A stretch of 64,000 bases of DNA from Herbiconiux oxytropis (GCF_024979315.1 NZ_JANLCK010000001.1:186001-250000); one strand, 5' to 3'; positions 35,097-45,164 are shown, numbered from the stretch's first letter. Numbers and translations are program-made. Notes: generated by a model not told the origin, from the letters alone.

Positions 35097-36734
35097 GTGA
35101 GCACAGAGGTGACGACCGGCCCCCAGAAGACGCTGGCCGCCGACCCCACCGGTTCACGCCTCGACGACTGGTGGCTGCGGCTCATGGGCACCCCCGTGCG
35201 CGAGCGGCTCTGGCGCTGGGGCGGGCCGCTCGCGGTCACCCTGCTGGCGGCCGTGCTGCGCCTCGTGAACCTCGGGCATCCCGGGACCCTCGTGTTCGAC
35301 GAGACCTTCTACGTGAAGGACGGCTGGACGACCTGGAACCTCGGCTACGAGGCCACCTGGCCGGGCGATGCCGACGTGCAGTTCAACGCCGGGGTCACCG
35401 ACATCTTCCAGACCACCGGATCGTTCGCGGTGCATCCGCCGCTCGGCAAGTGGATCATCGGGGCCGGGATGGCGCTGTTCGGCGCCGACGACCCGTTCGG
35501 CTGGCGCATCGCCGTGGCGCTCTGCGGCATCCTGCTCGTGCTCGTGACGGCGCTCATCGCCACGAAGCTCTTCCACTCGACGCTCCTCGGCGTGATCGCG
35601 GGCTTCCTGCTCGCCATCGACGGGCACGCCATCGTGATGAGCCGCGTCGCCATCCTCGACGGCATCTCGGCGCTGTTCCTGCTGCTCGGCTTCGGGGCGG
35701 TGCTGCTGGATCGCGAGTGGCACGCGACCAGGCTCGCGGCGGCCGTCGCGGCGCGCCCACAGCCGCCCGCCACGTCGTCCGGCACTCCCGAGGGCGAGCC
35801 CGTGCCGCCCTCCTGGGGCCCTGTGCTGTGGAACCGCCCGTGGGTGCTCGCCGCCGCCGTGGCCTTCGGCCTCGCGTCGTCGGTGAAGTGGTCTGGACTG
35901 TACTTCCTGGCCGCGTTCGGTCTCTACCTCGTGGTGGTCGACGCGCTCGCCCGCCGGCGGATCGGGATCCCGTTCTGGTTCAGCGCCGCCATCCTCAAGC
36001 AGGCGCCCGCCACGTTCGTGCTGCTCGTGCCCGTCGCCGTGCTGACCTACCTCTCCACCTGGATCGGCTGGTTCGCCACGACCGGCGGCATGTACCGCAC
36101 CTGGGCAGAGGACACCGGAGGGCAGTGGACGGGCGCGCTCTCGTGGGTGCCGCTGCCGATCCAGAACTTCTGGCACCTCGAAGCGGCCGTCTACAACTAC
36201 CACGTGGGCGAGAACTCGCCGCACCCCTACCAGTCGAACCCGTTCAGCTGGCTCTTCCTCGTGCGGCCCACCCAGATGTACGTGAACGAGGTCGACCCGA
36301 GCGCGTGCGGCAGCGACATCTGCTACGAGAACATCACCTCGATCGCCAACCCGATCATCTGGTGGTGCGCCACGGCCGCGCTGTTCTACCTGGTCTACCG
36401 ACTCGTGCGAAAGCGCGAGTGGCAGGTGGGGCTCGTGCTCATGGGCATGGTGGCCGGCTACCTGCCGTGGCTGCTCTATCTCAACCGCACGATCTTCCAG
36501 TTCTACACGATCGCCTTCGAGCCCTACATGATCCTCGGGCTGACGTTCGTGATCGGGCTCGCCCTCGGTTCTCGAGGCGACCCGCGGGCGGTGCGCACGC
36601 GCGCGCTCTGGATCGTGGGTGCGTTCCTCGTGGTGTGCCTCGTCGTGACGGCGTGGTTCTACCCCGTCTGGACCGCGATGCCCGTCCCGTCCTGGTTCCT
36701 GAGCCTGCACTACTGGCTGCCGAGCTGGCGATGA
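35097..36734 (+). CDS. Dolichyl/polyprenyl-phosphate-mannose protein mannosyltransferase (PMT)
   Basis: 545 residues with about eleven membrane helices. The first extracytoplasmic loop holds VFDETFYVKD, whose Asp-Glu pair is the catalytic motif of GT39 protein O-mannosyltransferases. HPPLGKWIIGAG and YLSTWIGWFATTGG are also typical. The enzyme moves mannose from polyprenyl-phosphate-mannose to secreted proteins during export in actinobacteria. GTG start. Its stop overlaps the YeiH start by four bases (ATGA). Confidence 0.93.
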   Translation: MSTEVTTGPQKTLAADPTGSRLDDWWLRLMGTPVRERLWRWGGPLAVTLLAAVLRLVNLGHPGTLVFDETFYVKDGWTTWNLGYEATWPGDADVQFNAGVTDIFQTTGSFAVHPPLGKWIIGAGMALFGADDPFGWRIAVALCGILLVLVTALIATKLFHSTLLGVIAGFLLAIDGHAIVMSRVAILDGISALFLLLGFGAVLLDREWHATRLAAAVAARPQPPATSSGTPEGEPVPPSWGPVLWNRPWVLAAAVAFGLASSVKWSGLYFLAAFGLYLVVVDALARRRIGIPFWFSAAILKQAPATFVLLVPVAVLTYLSTWIGWFATTGGMYRTWAEDTGGQWTGALSWVPLPIQNFWHLEAAVYNYHVGENSPHPYQSNPFSWLFLVRPTQMYVNEVDPSACGSDICYENITSIANPIIWWCATAALFYLVYRLVRKREWQVGLVLMGMVAGYLPWLLYLNRTIFQFYTIAFEPYMILGLTFVIGLALGSRGDPRAVRTRALWIVGAFLVVCLVVTAWFYPVWTAMPVPSWFLSLHYWLPSWR

Positions 36735-37801
36735 GCGCGCCCGGGGCGTGGGTTCCCGGGATCCTGGTCGCCGGCGCAGCGGCGCTCGCGGCGTTCGCCG
36801 TGCACCTGGTGGCGCCGGCCGTGCCGATGCTCACCTCCGCCGTGGTGCTCGGAGTCGTGGTGGCACAGATCCCAGCGCTCCGACGGCGTGTCGACGGGGT
36901 GCTGAAGCCCGGTCTCGCCCTCGCGGCGCGGCGGCTGCTGCGCATCGGCATCGTGCTGCTCGGGTTGAAGCTGAGCCTCGGCGACATCGTCGGGCTGGGT
37001 TGGGCGACCATCGGGATGATCGTCCTGATCGTGCTGCTGACGTTCCTCGCCACACTGGGGCTCGGCCGTCGGCTGCGACTGCCGGGCACGCAGCCGATCC
37101 TGATCGCCGCTGGATTCTCCATCTGCGGAGCCTCCGCGATCGGCGCCGTCAGCGCCGTGACCCGCGGCAAGGGCGAGGATGCGGCGACGGCGGTGGCCCT
37201 CGTGACCCTCTGCGGAACGCTGGCGATCGCCGTGCTGCCGGTGCTGAGCGTCCCGCTCGGGATGTCACCGGAGGAGTTCGGACTGTGGGTGGGGCTGAGC
37301 GTGCACGACGTGGGGCAGGTCGTCGCGACGGCGCAGATCGCGGGACCGGCTGCGCTCGCCGCGGCCGTGGTGGTGAAGCTGACGCGGGTGCTGACTCTGG
37401 CGCCGATGGTGGCGGCCGTCAGCCTCCTCCAGCGGCGCACCGACCGCCGCTCGGCTCCCGGGCCGGAGGAAAGGGGGCCCGGGGCACCGGAGCCAGGGAG
37501 ACGACCCGCGATCGTCCCCCTGTTCGTGCTGGGGTTCGCGGCGGCCGTGCTGGTGCGCTCGTTCCTGCTGCCGCTCGTGGGCGGGGGTGCGTCAGGCGTC
37601 GGGAGCGGGGCGGCGAGCGTCGTCCTCGAAGCGGCCGACGTGCTGCAGACCGCGCTCTTCGGCCTCGCGCTCTTCGCACTGGGGACAGGGATCCGCTTCG
37701 CCCAGCTCGCCCGCACCGGGTGGCGCGCTCTCGCCGTGGGGTTGGCATCCTGGGCCCTCATCGCCGTGCTCTCGCTCGCCGCGGTCGAGCTGCTCGCATG
37801 A
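36731..37801 (+). CDS. YeiH/UPF0324-family putative exporter
   Basis: 356 residues with about ten membrane helices. The conserved FSICGASAIGAVSAVT in the middle, LSVHDVGQVVATAQI and the N-terminal LLRIGIVLLGLKLSLGDI are diagnostic of the UPF0324/YeiH family, often labelled sulfate exporter without firm proof. A Pro/Gly/Arg-rich cytosolic loop (about residues 240-260) is longer than usual. ATG 36731 overlaps the PMT stop, so it is translationally coupled to a gene of unrelated function. Confidence 0.9.
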   Translation: MSAPGAWVPGILVAGAAALAAFAVHLVAPAVPMLTSAVVLGVVVAQIPALRRRVDGVLKPGLALAARRLLRIGIVLLGLKLSLGDIVGLGWATIGMIVLIVLLTFLATLGLGRRLRLPGTQPILIAAGFSICGASAIGAVSAVTRGKGEDAATAVALVTLCGTLAIAVLPVLSVPLGMSPEEFGLWVGLSVHDVGQVVATAQIAGPAALAAAVVVKLTRVLTLAPMVAAVSLLQRRTDRRSAPGPEERGPGAPEPGRRPAIVPLFVLGFAAAVLVRSFLLPLVGGGASGVGSGAASVVLEAADVLQTALFGLALFALGTGIRFAQLARTGWRALAVGLASWALIAVLSLAAVELLA

Positions 37802-37834
37802 GGCCACCGCAGCGGCGCGCTCGTCGGCGGTCAG

Positions 37835-37840
37835 TAGGCT
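37835..37840 (+). promoter_or_regulatory. -10 box TAGGCT of the AfsR-like regulator
   Basis: It ends seven bases before the GTG at 37848, supporting that start. Confidence 0.45.
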
Positions 37841-37847
37841 CGACAGG

Positions 37848-40800
37848 GTGAGTGGAGCGGTGGCCGGAGCGCACGAGGTGCGCGAGGCGCCCGTCGTGCG
37901 CGTCGGCGTGCTCGGCCCGGTGGCCGTGCGGCGCGACGGCGCCTGGGCGGAACCGTCCGGGGCTCGCGCCAAGGGGCTGATCGCCGCGCTCGTGCTCGCC
38001 GCACCGCGCGCCGTGTCGGTCGATGCGCTCCGGGACGACATCTGGGGCGACGATCCCCCCGGCGATCCGCGCGGCGCACTCCAGGCGCTGGTGTCGCGGG
38101 CCCGCAGCGCCTTCGGGGACGAGCTGATCGAGTCGACGACCTCGGGCTACCGGCTCGGGGTGCACCCTGCGGAGACCGATCTGGGGGTGGCTTCGGGGGC
38201 CGCCGACGCCGGGCGCGACGCCCTCGCGCGGGACGACGTCGACGAGGCAGCCCGCGCCGCCCGCGCCGCGCTCGAGCTGTGGCGCGGGGATCCCGCAGCA
38301 GACCTCGCAGCGGGGGCCCTCGCAGACCAGCTGGCCGACCGGGCGTCCCGGCTGCGGCGATCGCTCGAGTCGACGGCGGCTTCGGCGGCCCTGGCGTGCG
38401 GCGAGGCCGCGCTGGGTGAGGAGATCGCGCGCCGGCTGGTCGCAGGGTCGCCCTACGACGACAGCGCGCAGCTCCTGCTCATGCGGGCTCTCGACGCGCT
38501 CGGGCGGTCGACGGATGCGGTGGCCCAGTTCGCGGAATTCCGTGCCCGGGTGCAGGACGCGTTCGGCACGAGCCCCTCCCCCGAGCTCCAGGCGCTGCAC
38601 CTCGAACTGCTCGACCGCGACGGCTCCCCCGCGCAGTCGGATGAGCGGGCGGCCGCCCCGAAGCACGAGCGGATGGAAGGGCGGACAGACGGACGACGCA
38701 GTGTCGGGCGCGGTGTCGGGCGCGGTGTCGGGCGCGGGATCCGGTCGGCACCGAACGCTCTGATCGGGCGCGAATCCGCGGTGACCGCCGTGCTGCGGTC
38801 TCTCGACGAGACACGGGTGACCACGATCCTCGGCCCCGGCGGGCTCGGCAAGACGAGGCTGGCGCACGAGGTCGCCGAGCGTGCGCTCGAACGCTTCCCG
38901 CTCGTGGTCGTGGTCGAGCTCGCGAGCGTGCGCGACGCCGACGACGTGGTGATCGCGCTCGCGACCGCCCTCGGCATCCGCGAGCTCGCGACCTCGCGCC
39001 GGATGGGCGACCAGGTCGTGCGCGCCGACCTGCGCACGCGCATCCTCGATCGGCTCGCCGAGCAGCCCACGCTGCTCGTGGTCGACAACTGTGAGCACCT
39101 CATCGACGCCGCGGCGGTGTGGATCGCCGCGCTCACCGCCGAGCTGCCGCAGCTGAGCGTGCTCACCACGAGCCGCACGGCCCTGGCGCTCTCGAGCGAA
39201 CGCGTCTACGCCCTGCAACCGCTCGGCAGCGGCGGCCGGTCCCGCGCCGCGACCCCGGGCGGAGGACCGGGCGCCGGACCGGGGGAGGTCGAGGTCGACG
39301 ACGCGGACGACGACGACCCCGCCGTGCGCCTCTTCCTCGACCGCGCGACCGCGGCACGCCCCGGTGCGGCCCTCCCCCGCGACGTCGTGGCCAGGCTCTG
39401 CGAGCGCCTCGACGGCCTGCCGCTGGCCATCGAGCTCGCCGCGGCACGCATCCGGTCGATGTCGCTCGACGAGGTCGAGCGCCGCCTCGGCAATCGCTTC
39501 TCGCTGCTCACGGGCGGCGACCGCAGCGCTCCCGAGCGTCATCGCACGCTGCTGGCCGTGATCGAGTGGAGCTGGAACCTGCTCGACTCCGACGAGCAGT
39601 GCGCACTCGCGGTGCTCTCCGAGTTCGCCGACGGCTTCAGTGCCGAGGCCGCCCGCGTCGTCGTGCGGAGCGCCGCAGCTGCTCTCGGCACAGAACCAGC
39701 TGTGGCGATGCCCGCCGACGCCGTCGACGACGCGCTGGACTCACTCGTGGCCCAGTCGCTCGTGACCGTCTCCGAGCTGCCGGCCTCCTCGGGCGGCGGC
39801 GTCCGATTCCGGATGCTCGAGACGGTCCGCGAGTTCGGTCGGCTGCAGCTCGCGAACCGTGCGGAGGGCGCAGCAGCGCGCGAGGCCCTCTTCGAGTGGG
39901 CCGATGCGACGGGACGAGCGCTGCAGCCGCAGCTCACCGGCCCCCGCCAGGTGGCGGTGTTCGCGCTCGTGGGCCTCGAGGAGGACAACCTCATCGATCA
40001 GCTGCGCCGCGCGATCGCCGAGGAGCGCCCCGACATCGTCTCCGGTGTCTTCCCGCTGCTGGCCAACCACTGGGTCCTGCGGAGCACACCGACCGAGGTG
40101 GTGGCGTTCGCCCTGCCCGTGCTCGACAGCGTGCGACGGTATCGTCCGGAACCCGAGCGGCTCGAAGCCCTGGCCTGGACGCTCGTCTTCGTGGCGATCG
40201 GCCTGCTCTCGACCGATGACCGCCGATTCGCCGTGGCGCTCTCACAGCTGCGGAGAACCCTTGCCGCGCGCGACAGCGACCGCACGAGCGGCGCGGAGGA
40301 TTCCGACACCCCGCGCCTCGTCGCCATGAGCTCCCTCCTGCTCGCGATGGGCGACGTGGACAGGGTGCTCGCGGTGATCGACCGGTTGCAGTCCGACCCC
40401 GACAGGCAGGCGGCGCTGCTCGGCTGCCTCGCCGGCGCGGCCGCGGCCGAGAACGCGGGCCGGCCGCGCGACGCCGAGGCCCTGGCCCGCCGCGCGGTGA
40501 CGATCGCGGAGGCGGCCGGAGACACGTGGGGCACCGCCACGGCCGCTCAGCTGCTCGCCCAGCTGCACAGCCAGAGCGCCGAGCCCGCCGAGGCCCTCCG
40601 CTGGGCGAGGCGCAGTCGCGCCGGGATGGTGCGCGTCGCCGCCCTCGAGGAGCTGCGCCAGCTCGACTGGATGATCGCGGTGAACGAGCTCGCACTCGGT
40701 CACCTCGACGAGGCGAGCCGCGTGTTCGAGGAGCTGGCGGCGACGCCGGGCCAGGCGGATGGTGTCAACATCGTCTCGATCGGCCTCGCGGGCCGCGCCG

Positions 40801-41336
40801 AGGTGCTGAGGGCCCGAGGCCTCGTGGCGGAGGCGGCCGAGGCGAACCGCCTGGTGCTCTCGTCGTTCCGGGTGCCGAGGACCAAGACCTCGCCGTGGTA
40901 CCAGATGATCCTCTCGAGCGTCCTGGCCACGCTCGTCGCCGACGGCACGGGTGCGCCCGGCGAGACCCGGGCCCTCGCTCGGCGGCTCCGGTCGCGCGTG
41001 CTGGCAGGATTCCGCCTCGCCGCAGGCTTCACCGACAACCCGGTCCTCGGCTCCTCGGTCATCGGCCTCGCCTCCTGGGCGGGTGAGAGCACGGAACCCG
41101 CCCTGCGGGCCATCGCACCGGAGCTGCTCGCCCTGGCCGCGCTGATGGGAGCCCGCCAGGACAACCCGGGGCTGCACCTCGCCCCGCTGCGAGCCCGCTT
41201 CGCCGCCTCGCTCGGAGAGCCCGCCGTGCTCTCGGCCCGTGCATCCGCCGCTCTCGTGCCCCACGCCGAACGGCCCGAGCGTGTCGCAGCACTGCTGCGC
41301 ACACCCGGGCCGTGGTCGTGGGGATGGCGGGACTAG
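37848..41336 (+). CDS. AfsR/SARP-like regulator: winged helix, BTAD, NB-ARC ATPase, TPR
   Basis: 1162 residues. An OmpR-type winged helix (about 15-100: VRVGVLGPVAV, VDALRDDIWGDD) leads into a bacterial transcriptional activation domain (about 105-260). A linker with three VGRG repeats follows near 285-296. Next is an STAND ATPase with P-loop GPGGLGKTRL (about 327), VDNCEHL and LPLAIELAAARI. A helical repeat region runs to the end. This is the layout of AfsR-type SARP activators, which switch on secondary metabolism or export genes when ATP and a signal bind. It is convergent with a DrrAB-type exporter, its most likely target by position. The GTG start is supported by a -10 box. Confidence 0.9.
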   Translation: MSGAVAGAHEVREAPVVRVGVLGPVAVRRDGAWAEPSGARAKGLIAALVLAAPRAVSVDALRDDIWGDDPPGDPRGALQALVSRARSAFGDELIESTTSGYRLGVHPAETDLGVASGAADAGRDALARDDVDEAARAARAALELWRGDPAADLAAGALADQLADRASRLRRSLESTAASAALACGEAALGEEIARRLVAGSPYDDSAQLLLMRALDALGRSTDAVAQFAEFRARVQDAFGTSPSPELQALHLELLDRDGSPAQSDERAAAPKHERMEGRTDGRRSVGRGVGRGVGRGIRSAPNALIGRESAVTAVLRSLDETRVTTILGPGGLGKTRLAHEVAERALERFPLVVVVELASVRDADDVVIALATALGIRELATSRRMGDQVVRADLRTRILDRLAEQPTLLVVDNCEHLIDAAAVWIAALTAELPQLSVLTTSRTALALSSERVYALQPLGSGGRSRAATPGGGPGAGPGEVEVDDADDDDPAVRLFLDRATAARPGAALPRDVVARLCERLDGLPLAIELAAARIRSMSLDEVERRLGNRFSLLTGGDRSAPERHRTLLAVIEWSWNLLDSDEQCALAVLSEFADGFSAEAARVVVRSAAAALGTEPAVAMPADAVDDALDSLVAQSLVTVSELPASSGGGVRFRMLETVREFGRLQLANRAEGAAAREALFEWADATGRALQPQLTGPRQVAVFALVGLEEDNLIDQLRRAIAEERPDIVSGVFPLLANHWVLRSTPTEVVAFALPVLDSVRRYRPEPERLEALAWTLVFVAIGLLSTDDRRFAVALSQLRRTLAARDSDRTSGAEDSDTPRLVAMSSLLLAMGDVDRVLAVIDRLQSDPDRQAALLGCLAGAAAAENAGRPRDAEALARRAVTIAEAAGDTWGTATAAQLLAQLHSQSAEPAEALRWARRSRAGMVRVAALEELRQLDWMIAVNELALGHLDEASRVFEELAATPGQADGVNIVSIGLAGRAEVLRARGLVAEAAEANRLVLSSFRVPRTKTSPWYQMILSSVLATLVADGTGAPGETRALARRLRSRVLAGFRLAAGFTDNPVLGSSVIGLASWAGESTEPALRAIAPELLALAALMGARQDNPGLHLAPLRARFAASLGEPAVLSARASAALVPHAERPERVAALLRTPGPWSWGWRD
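38701..38736 (+). repeat. Three perfect 12-bp tandem repeats inside the AfsR-like gene
   Basis: GTGTCGGGCGCG is repeated three times without change, encoding VGRG-like units in the linker between the BTAD and ATPase domains. Such in-frame repeats can change in number without breaking the gene. Confidence 0.85.
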
Positions 41337-42144
41337 GCCTTCTTCATGTAGGCCCGCACCGTCAGCGGGGCGAAGACCGCCACGATGACCGCTGCGCCGA
41401 GGAGCGAGATCCACGCGTCGCCGCCGAAGGTCGCCGTGTTGGCCAGGTCGCGGACCGCGGTGACGAGATGCGACACCGGGTTGACGTTCACGAACCACTG
41501 CAGGAAGGCCGGCAGCGTGTCGACCGGCACGAACGCGTTCGAGAGGAACGTCAGCGGGAACAGCACCAGGAACGAGATGCCCTGCACGCTCGCGGCGCTC
41601 CGGGCGATCACGCCGAAGAACGCGAAGATCCAGCTGATCGCCCAGGAGCACACGATCACGAGCAGCCCGGCGAGCACCACCGCGCCGAGTCCGCCCTCGG
41701 GGCGGTAGCCCAGCACGAAGCCCATCGCGAAGGTGAGCGTGGTGGCGATGGCGTAGCGCACCGTGTCGGCCAGCAGCGCGCCGGCGAGCGGAGCGATGCG
41801 GGCGATCGGCAGCGACTTGAAGCGGTCGAACACCCCCTTGTCCATGTCCTCCCGCAGCTGCACGCCCGTGACGACGCTCGTGGTGACGACCGTCTGCACG
41901 AGGATCCCGGGGATGAGCAGCGGCAGGTAGTCCGCCACGCTGCCCGCGATCGCCCCGCCGAAGATGTAGGTGAACATGAGCGTGAAGATGATCGGCTGCA
42001 CGGTCACGTCGATCAGCTGCTCGGGGGTGCGACGCATCTTGATGAGCCCGCGACCGGCCATGCTGAACGAGTTCCGCACGGTCTGGGCGAGGCCGACGTG
42101 GTTCTTGAGGGTGCGCGAGGCACCGGGGGTGATGGTCAGCGCGG

Positions 42145-42148
<4 letters not shown>
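41333..42148 (-). CDS. ABC-2 type exporter permease (DrrB-like)
   Basis: 271 residues with six membrane helices. The ABC-2 fold begins with TVRNSFSMAGRGLIKMRRTP, then LFTYIFGGAIAG-type (MFTYIFGGAIAG), LREDMDKGVFDRFKSLPIAR and NPVSHLVTAVRDLAN, as in daunorubicin-exporter permeases. ATG 42148 overlaps the ATPase stop by four bases. Its TAG overlaps the TAG of the convergent regulator in CTAG. Confidence 0.93.
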
Positions 42149-43176
<1,028 letters not shown>

Positions 43177-43251
43177 GGAGGACGTCCTTTCATCGTGGAT
43201 GTCCCCACTCTCCGCGGGGGCGCAGACACGACGCCGACGTCGCGCCGACGC

Positions 43252-43285
43252 ACCGCTGACACGGTCCGGGAACCGTGTCAGCGGT
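43252..43285. terminator. Terminator-like hairpin after rtcB
   Basis: A perfect 14-bp stem ACCGCTGACACGGT/ACCGTGTCAGCGGT (43252-43265 with 43272-43285) with the loop CCGGGA, four bases past the rtcB stop. No U-tract. It separates rtcB from drrA. Confidence 0.75.
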
Positions 43286-43289
43286 GTGG

Positions 43290-44477
43290 TCAGTCGCCCT
43301 TCACGTTGACGAGCTGACGCAGCGTGTGCCGGATGCGCACGAGGTCGCGCGCATCCTCCATCACGCGGTCGATCGGCTTGTAGGCCTGCGGGATCTCGTC
43401 GATGAAGGCGTCGGTGTCACGGAACTCGATCCCCGTCATCGCCTCCCTCAGCTGGTCGTGCGTGAAGGTCTTGCGGGCCTTCGAGCGCGAGTACTCCCGC
43501 CCCGCACCGTGCGGCGAGGAGTGCAGCGCCATCGGGTTGCCCGCGCCCTCGACGACGTAGGACGCCGTGCCCATCGACCCCGGGATGAGCCCCGGGGCAC
43601 CGTCGGTGGCGATGATGGCGCCCTTTCGGGACACCCACACCTCCTTGCCGAAGTGCTTCTCCTTCTCCGTGAAGTTGTGGTGGCAGTTGATCCGCTCGCG
43701 CTCGGCGACCGGCTCCCCCATCCACTCCGACACCTGGCGCACGACCCGGTCCATCATCTCCTCGCGGTTGAGCAGGGCGTAGTGCTGGGCCCAGCGCAGC
43801 TCGGCGATGTAGGCGTCGAACTCCGGGGTCTCCTCCACGAGGTAGGCGAGGTCGGGGTCCGGCAGCTCGATCCAGTTCTTCTTCGCGTGCGCGCGGGCGA
43901 TCTCGATGTGGTGCTGCGCGATCCGGTTGCCCACGCCCCGGCTGCCCGAGTGCAGGAACAGCCAGATCGCGTCGGTCTCGTCGGCCGACACCTCGATGAA
44001 GTGGTTGCCGGAGCCGAGCGAGCCCAGCTGCAGCCGCCAGCGCTTGGCACGGGCATCCGGATCGAACCCGGCCGCCTCGGCGAGCGCCTCGAGTTCGCGG
44101 ATGCGCGGCTCGGCCGACTCGACGACCTTGCGGTTCACCCCTCCCGCCGAGAGCGGGATGGCGCGCTCGATCTGCTCGCGGAGCTCCGCGAGCCCCTTGG
44201 GGTCGCCGGCGGCACGCTCCGCGAGGCCTGCGCGCGTGAACTGCGTCTTCACGGCGATCATGCCGCAGCCGATGTCGACACCCACCGCCGCCGGGATGAT
44301 GGCTCCCAGCGTGGGGATGACCGAGCCGACGGTCGCGCCGAGTCCGAGGTGCGCATCCGGCATGAGGGCCAGGTGCGGGAACACGAACGGCATGGTGGAG
44401 GTGGTGACGGCCTGCGCGCGCGCATTCTCGTCGAGGATGCTCGCCCAGGAGTACAGGCGATCGGTGATCTTCTCCAT
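43290..44477 (-). CDS. rtcB: RNA-splicing/repair ligase RtcB
   Basis: 395 residues. RtcB joins 2',3'-cyclic phosphate or 3'-phosphate RNA ends to 5'-OH ends using GTP and Mn2+. Metal ligands sit in VGVDIGCGM (Asp, Cys), the SLGSGNHFIEV region and the His of CHHN; the guanylylated His is in SSPHGAGREYSRSKA near residue 330. ATG 44477 has AAAGGATC as ribosome site. No archease or RtcA gene is adjacent. A long structured leader with a small ORF precedes it, implying special control. Confidence 0.95.
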   Translation of the reverse strand: MEKITDRLYSWASILDENARAQAVTTSTMPFVFPHLALMPDAHLGLGATVGSVIPTLGAIIPAAVGVDIGCGMIAVKTQFTRAGLAERAAGDPKGLAELREQIERAIPLSAGGVNRKVVESAEPRIRELEALAEAAGFDPDARAKRWRLQLGSLGSGNHFIEVSADETDAIWLFLHSGSRGVGNRIAQHHIEIARAHAKKNWIELPDPDLAYLVEETPEFDAYIAELRWAQHYALLNREEMMDRVVRQVSEWMGEPVAERERINCHHNFTEKEKHFGKEVWVSRKGAIIATDGAPGLIPGSMGTASYVVEGAGNPMALHSSPHGAGREYSRSKARKTFTHDQLREAMTGIEFRDTDAFIDEIPQAYKPIDRVMEDARDLVRIRHTLRQLVNVKGD

Positions 44478-44569
44478 GATCCTTTCTCTCTGTGTGCTTG
44501 TTCTTCACGGGCCCTCGTCCGGGGCGCCCTGACCGCGCGGGCAGGAGGCGGTGGGCCCGTCGCGGACGA

Positions 44570-44602
44570 CGAAGAAGCCCCGGACCTCGACGGGTGCGGG
44601 GC
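44570..44602 (-). terminator. Attenuator-like hairpin in the rtcB leader
   Basis: On the minus strand GCCCCG (44597-44602) pairs with CGGGGC (44577-44582), extended inside by ACC/GGT. It is followed directly by TTCTTCGTC. It lies after the small ORF and about 95 nt before rtcB. Its right arm can alternatively pair with 44517-44525 (9 bp, GTCCGGGGC/GCCCCGGAC). Confidence 0.5.
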
Positions 44603-44637
44603 TGGGGCTGGGAAGCCGGGCCGGAGGGGCCGGGCGA

Positions 44638-44715
44638 TCAGGCCAGGTGCACCGAGTCGATGATCGTGTTGCGCTCGAGGAGGAGGCGCTGCTGTCGGTC
44701 GTTGCGATACGTCAC
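44638..44715 (-). CDS. Short leader ORF upstream of rtcB (25 residues)
   Basis: GTG start with the strong ribosome site AGAGAGGA seven bases upstream. It encodes VTYRNDRQQRLLLERN, then TIIDSVHLA, with three consecutive Leu (CTC) codons and a pair of Ile codons before the stop at 44638. The ORF ends 36 nt before the hairpin, an arrangement like amino-acid or ribosome-sensing attenuators. Not a known family; coding is inferred from the ribosome site and position. Confidence 0.45.
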   Translation of the reverse strand: MTYRNDRQQRLLLERNTIIDSVHLA

Positions 44716-44793
44716 GATGCGTCCTCTCTCATCTCTGTTGCAGTCTGCTGCGGTGCTGCGCGGGTGTGGGCTCCGGGGATTCACGGGGCCGGA

Positions 44794-45108
44794 TCAGTGT
44801 AGGAGCTTCAGCCCCACGACACAAGCGACGATGCCGAGCACGAGCAGCATCTTGACGATCGAGAACGACTCCCCGCCGAAGGCCATGCCGTAGCCGACGG
44901 TGAGCGCGGCGCCGATCCCCACCCAGACGGCGTAGCCCGTGCCGACCGGGATGGTGCGGAGGGCGAAGGCGAGACCCGCCATGCTCGCCACGAGGCCGCC
45001 GCCGAAGATCACGGTCGGCCAGAGCTTCGTGAAGCCCTCCGAGCGGCCGAGGGCGGTGGCCCAGACGGCTTCGAGAACACCGGATGCGATCAGGATGATC
45101 CAGGACAT
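44794..45108 (-). CDS. sugE: Guanidinium exporter Gdx/SugE (SMR family)
   Basis: 104 residues, four membrane helices, Glu13 in helix 1 (SGVLEAVWATALGRSEGFTK). The WATALGRSEG segment is typical of the Gdx/SugE branch of small multidrug resistance transporters, which swap guanidinium for protons. ATG 45108 has GGAG six bases upstream; the TTG at 45120 is not the start. The upstream RNA is a guanidine-III riboswitch, which strongly supports guanidinium as substrate. Confidence 0.95.
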   Translation of the reverse strand: MSWIILIASGVLEAVWATALGRSEGFTKLWPTVIFGGGLVASMAGLAFALRTIPVGTGYAVWVGIGAALTVGYGMAFGGESFSIVKMLLVLGIVACVVGLKLLH

Positions 45109-45110
45109 GG

Positions 45111-45129
45111 CTGACTCCAAAGTGGTCAG
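45111..45129 (-). promoter_or_regulatory. Ribosome-site-sequestering hairpin of sugE
   Basis: On the mRNA CTGAC (45125-45129) pairs with GTCAG (45111-45115), holding the GGA of the sugE ribosome site in the loop. The 5' arm overlaps the last pairing strand of the riboswitch, so the two folds compete. Confidence 0.55.
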
Positions 45130-45164
45130 TCTTGTCGCTCTCCGGGTACTGCGCCCTCGTCCGG
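45124..45164 (-). ncRNA. Guanidine-III riboswitch (ykkC-III) of sugE
   Basis: The minus strand reads CCGGACGAGG (45155-45164), then AGTACCCGG and GACAAGACTG, in the order and spacing of the compact guanidine-III pseudoknot (about 41 nt, e.g. the Thermobifida version). CCGG/CCGG and CAGT/ACTG pairings are present; the outer part of P1 has two mismatches. It lies 16 nt upstream of the sugE start. Guanidine binding is expected to free the ribosome site. Confidence 0.9.

Noticed and set aside
34808-37801. 997-codon plus-strand frame
   Set aside because: Only the part from 36731 (YeiH family) is real; the preceding part is the out-of-frame shadow of rsmI and the mannosyltransferase.
44638-44715. 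Leucine-operon leader peptide
   Set aside because: The Leu and Ile codons fit, but the downstream gene is rtcB and no amino-acid biosynthesis gene follows; described as a leader ORF of unknown sensing.
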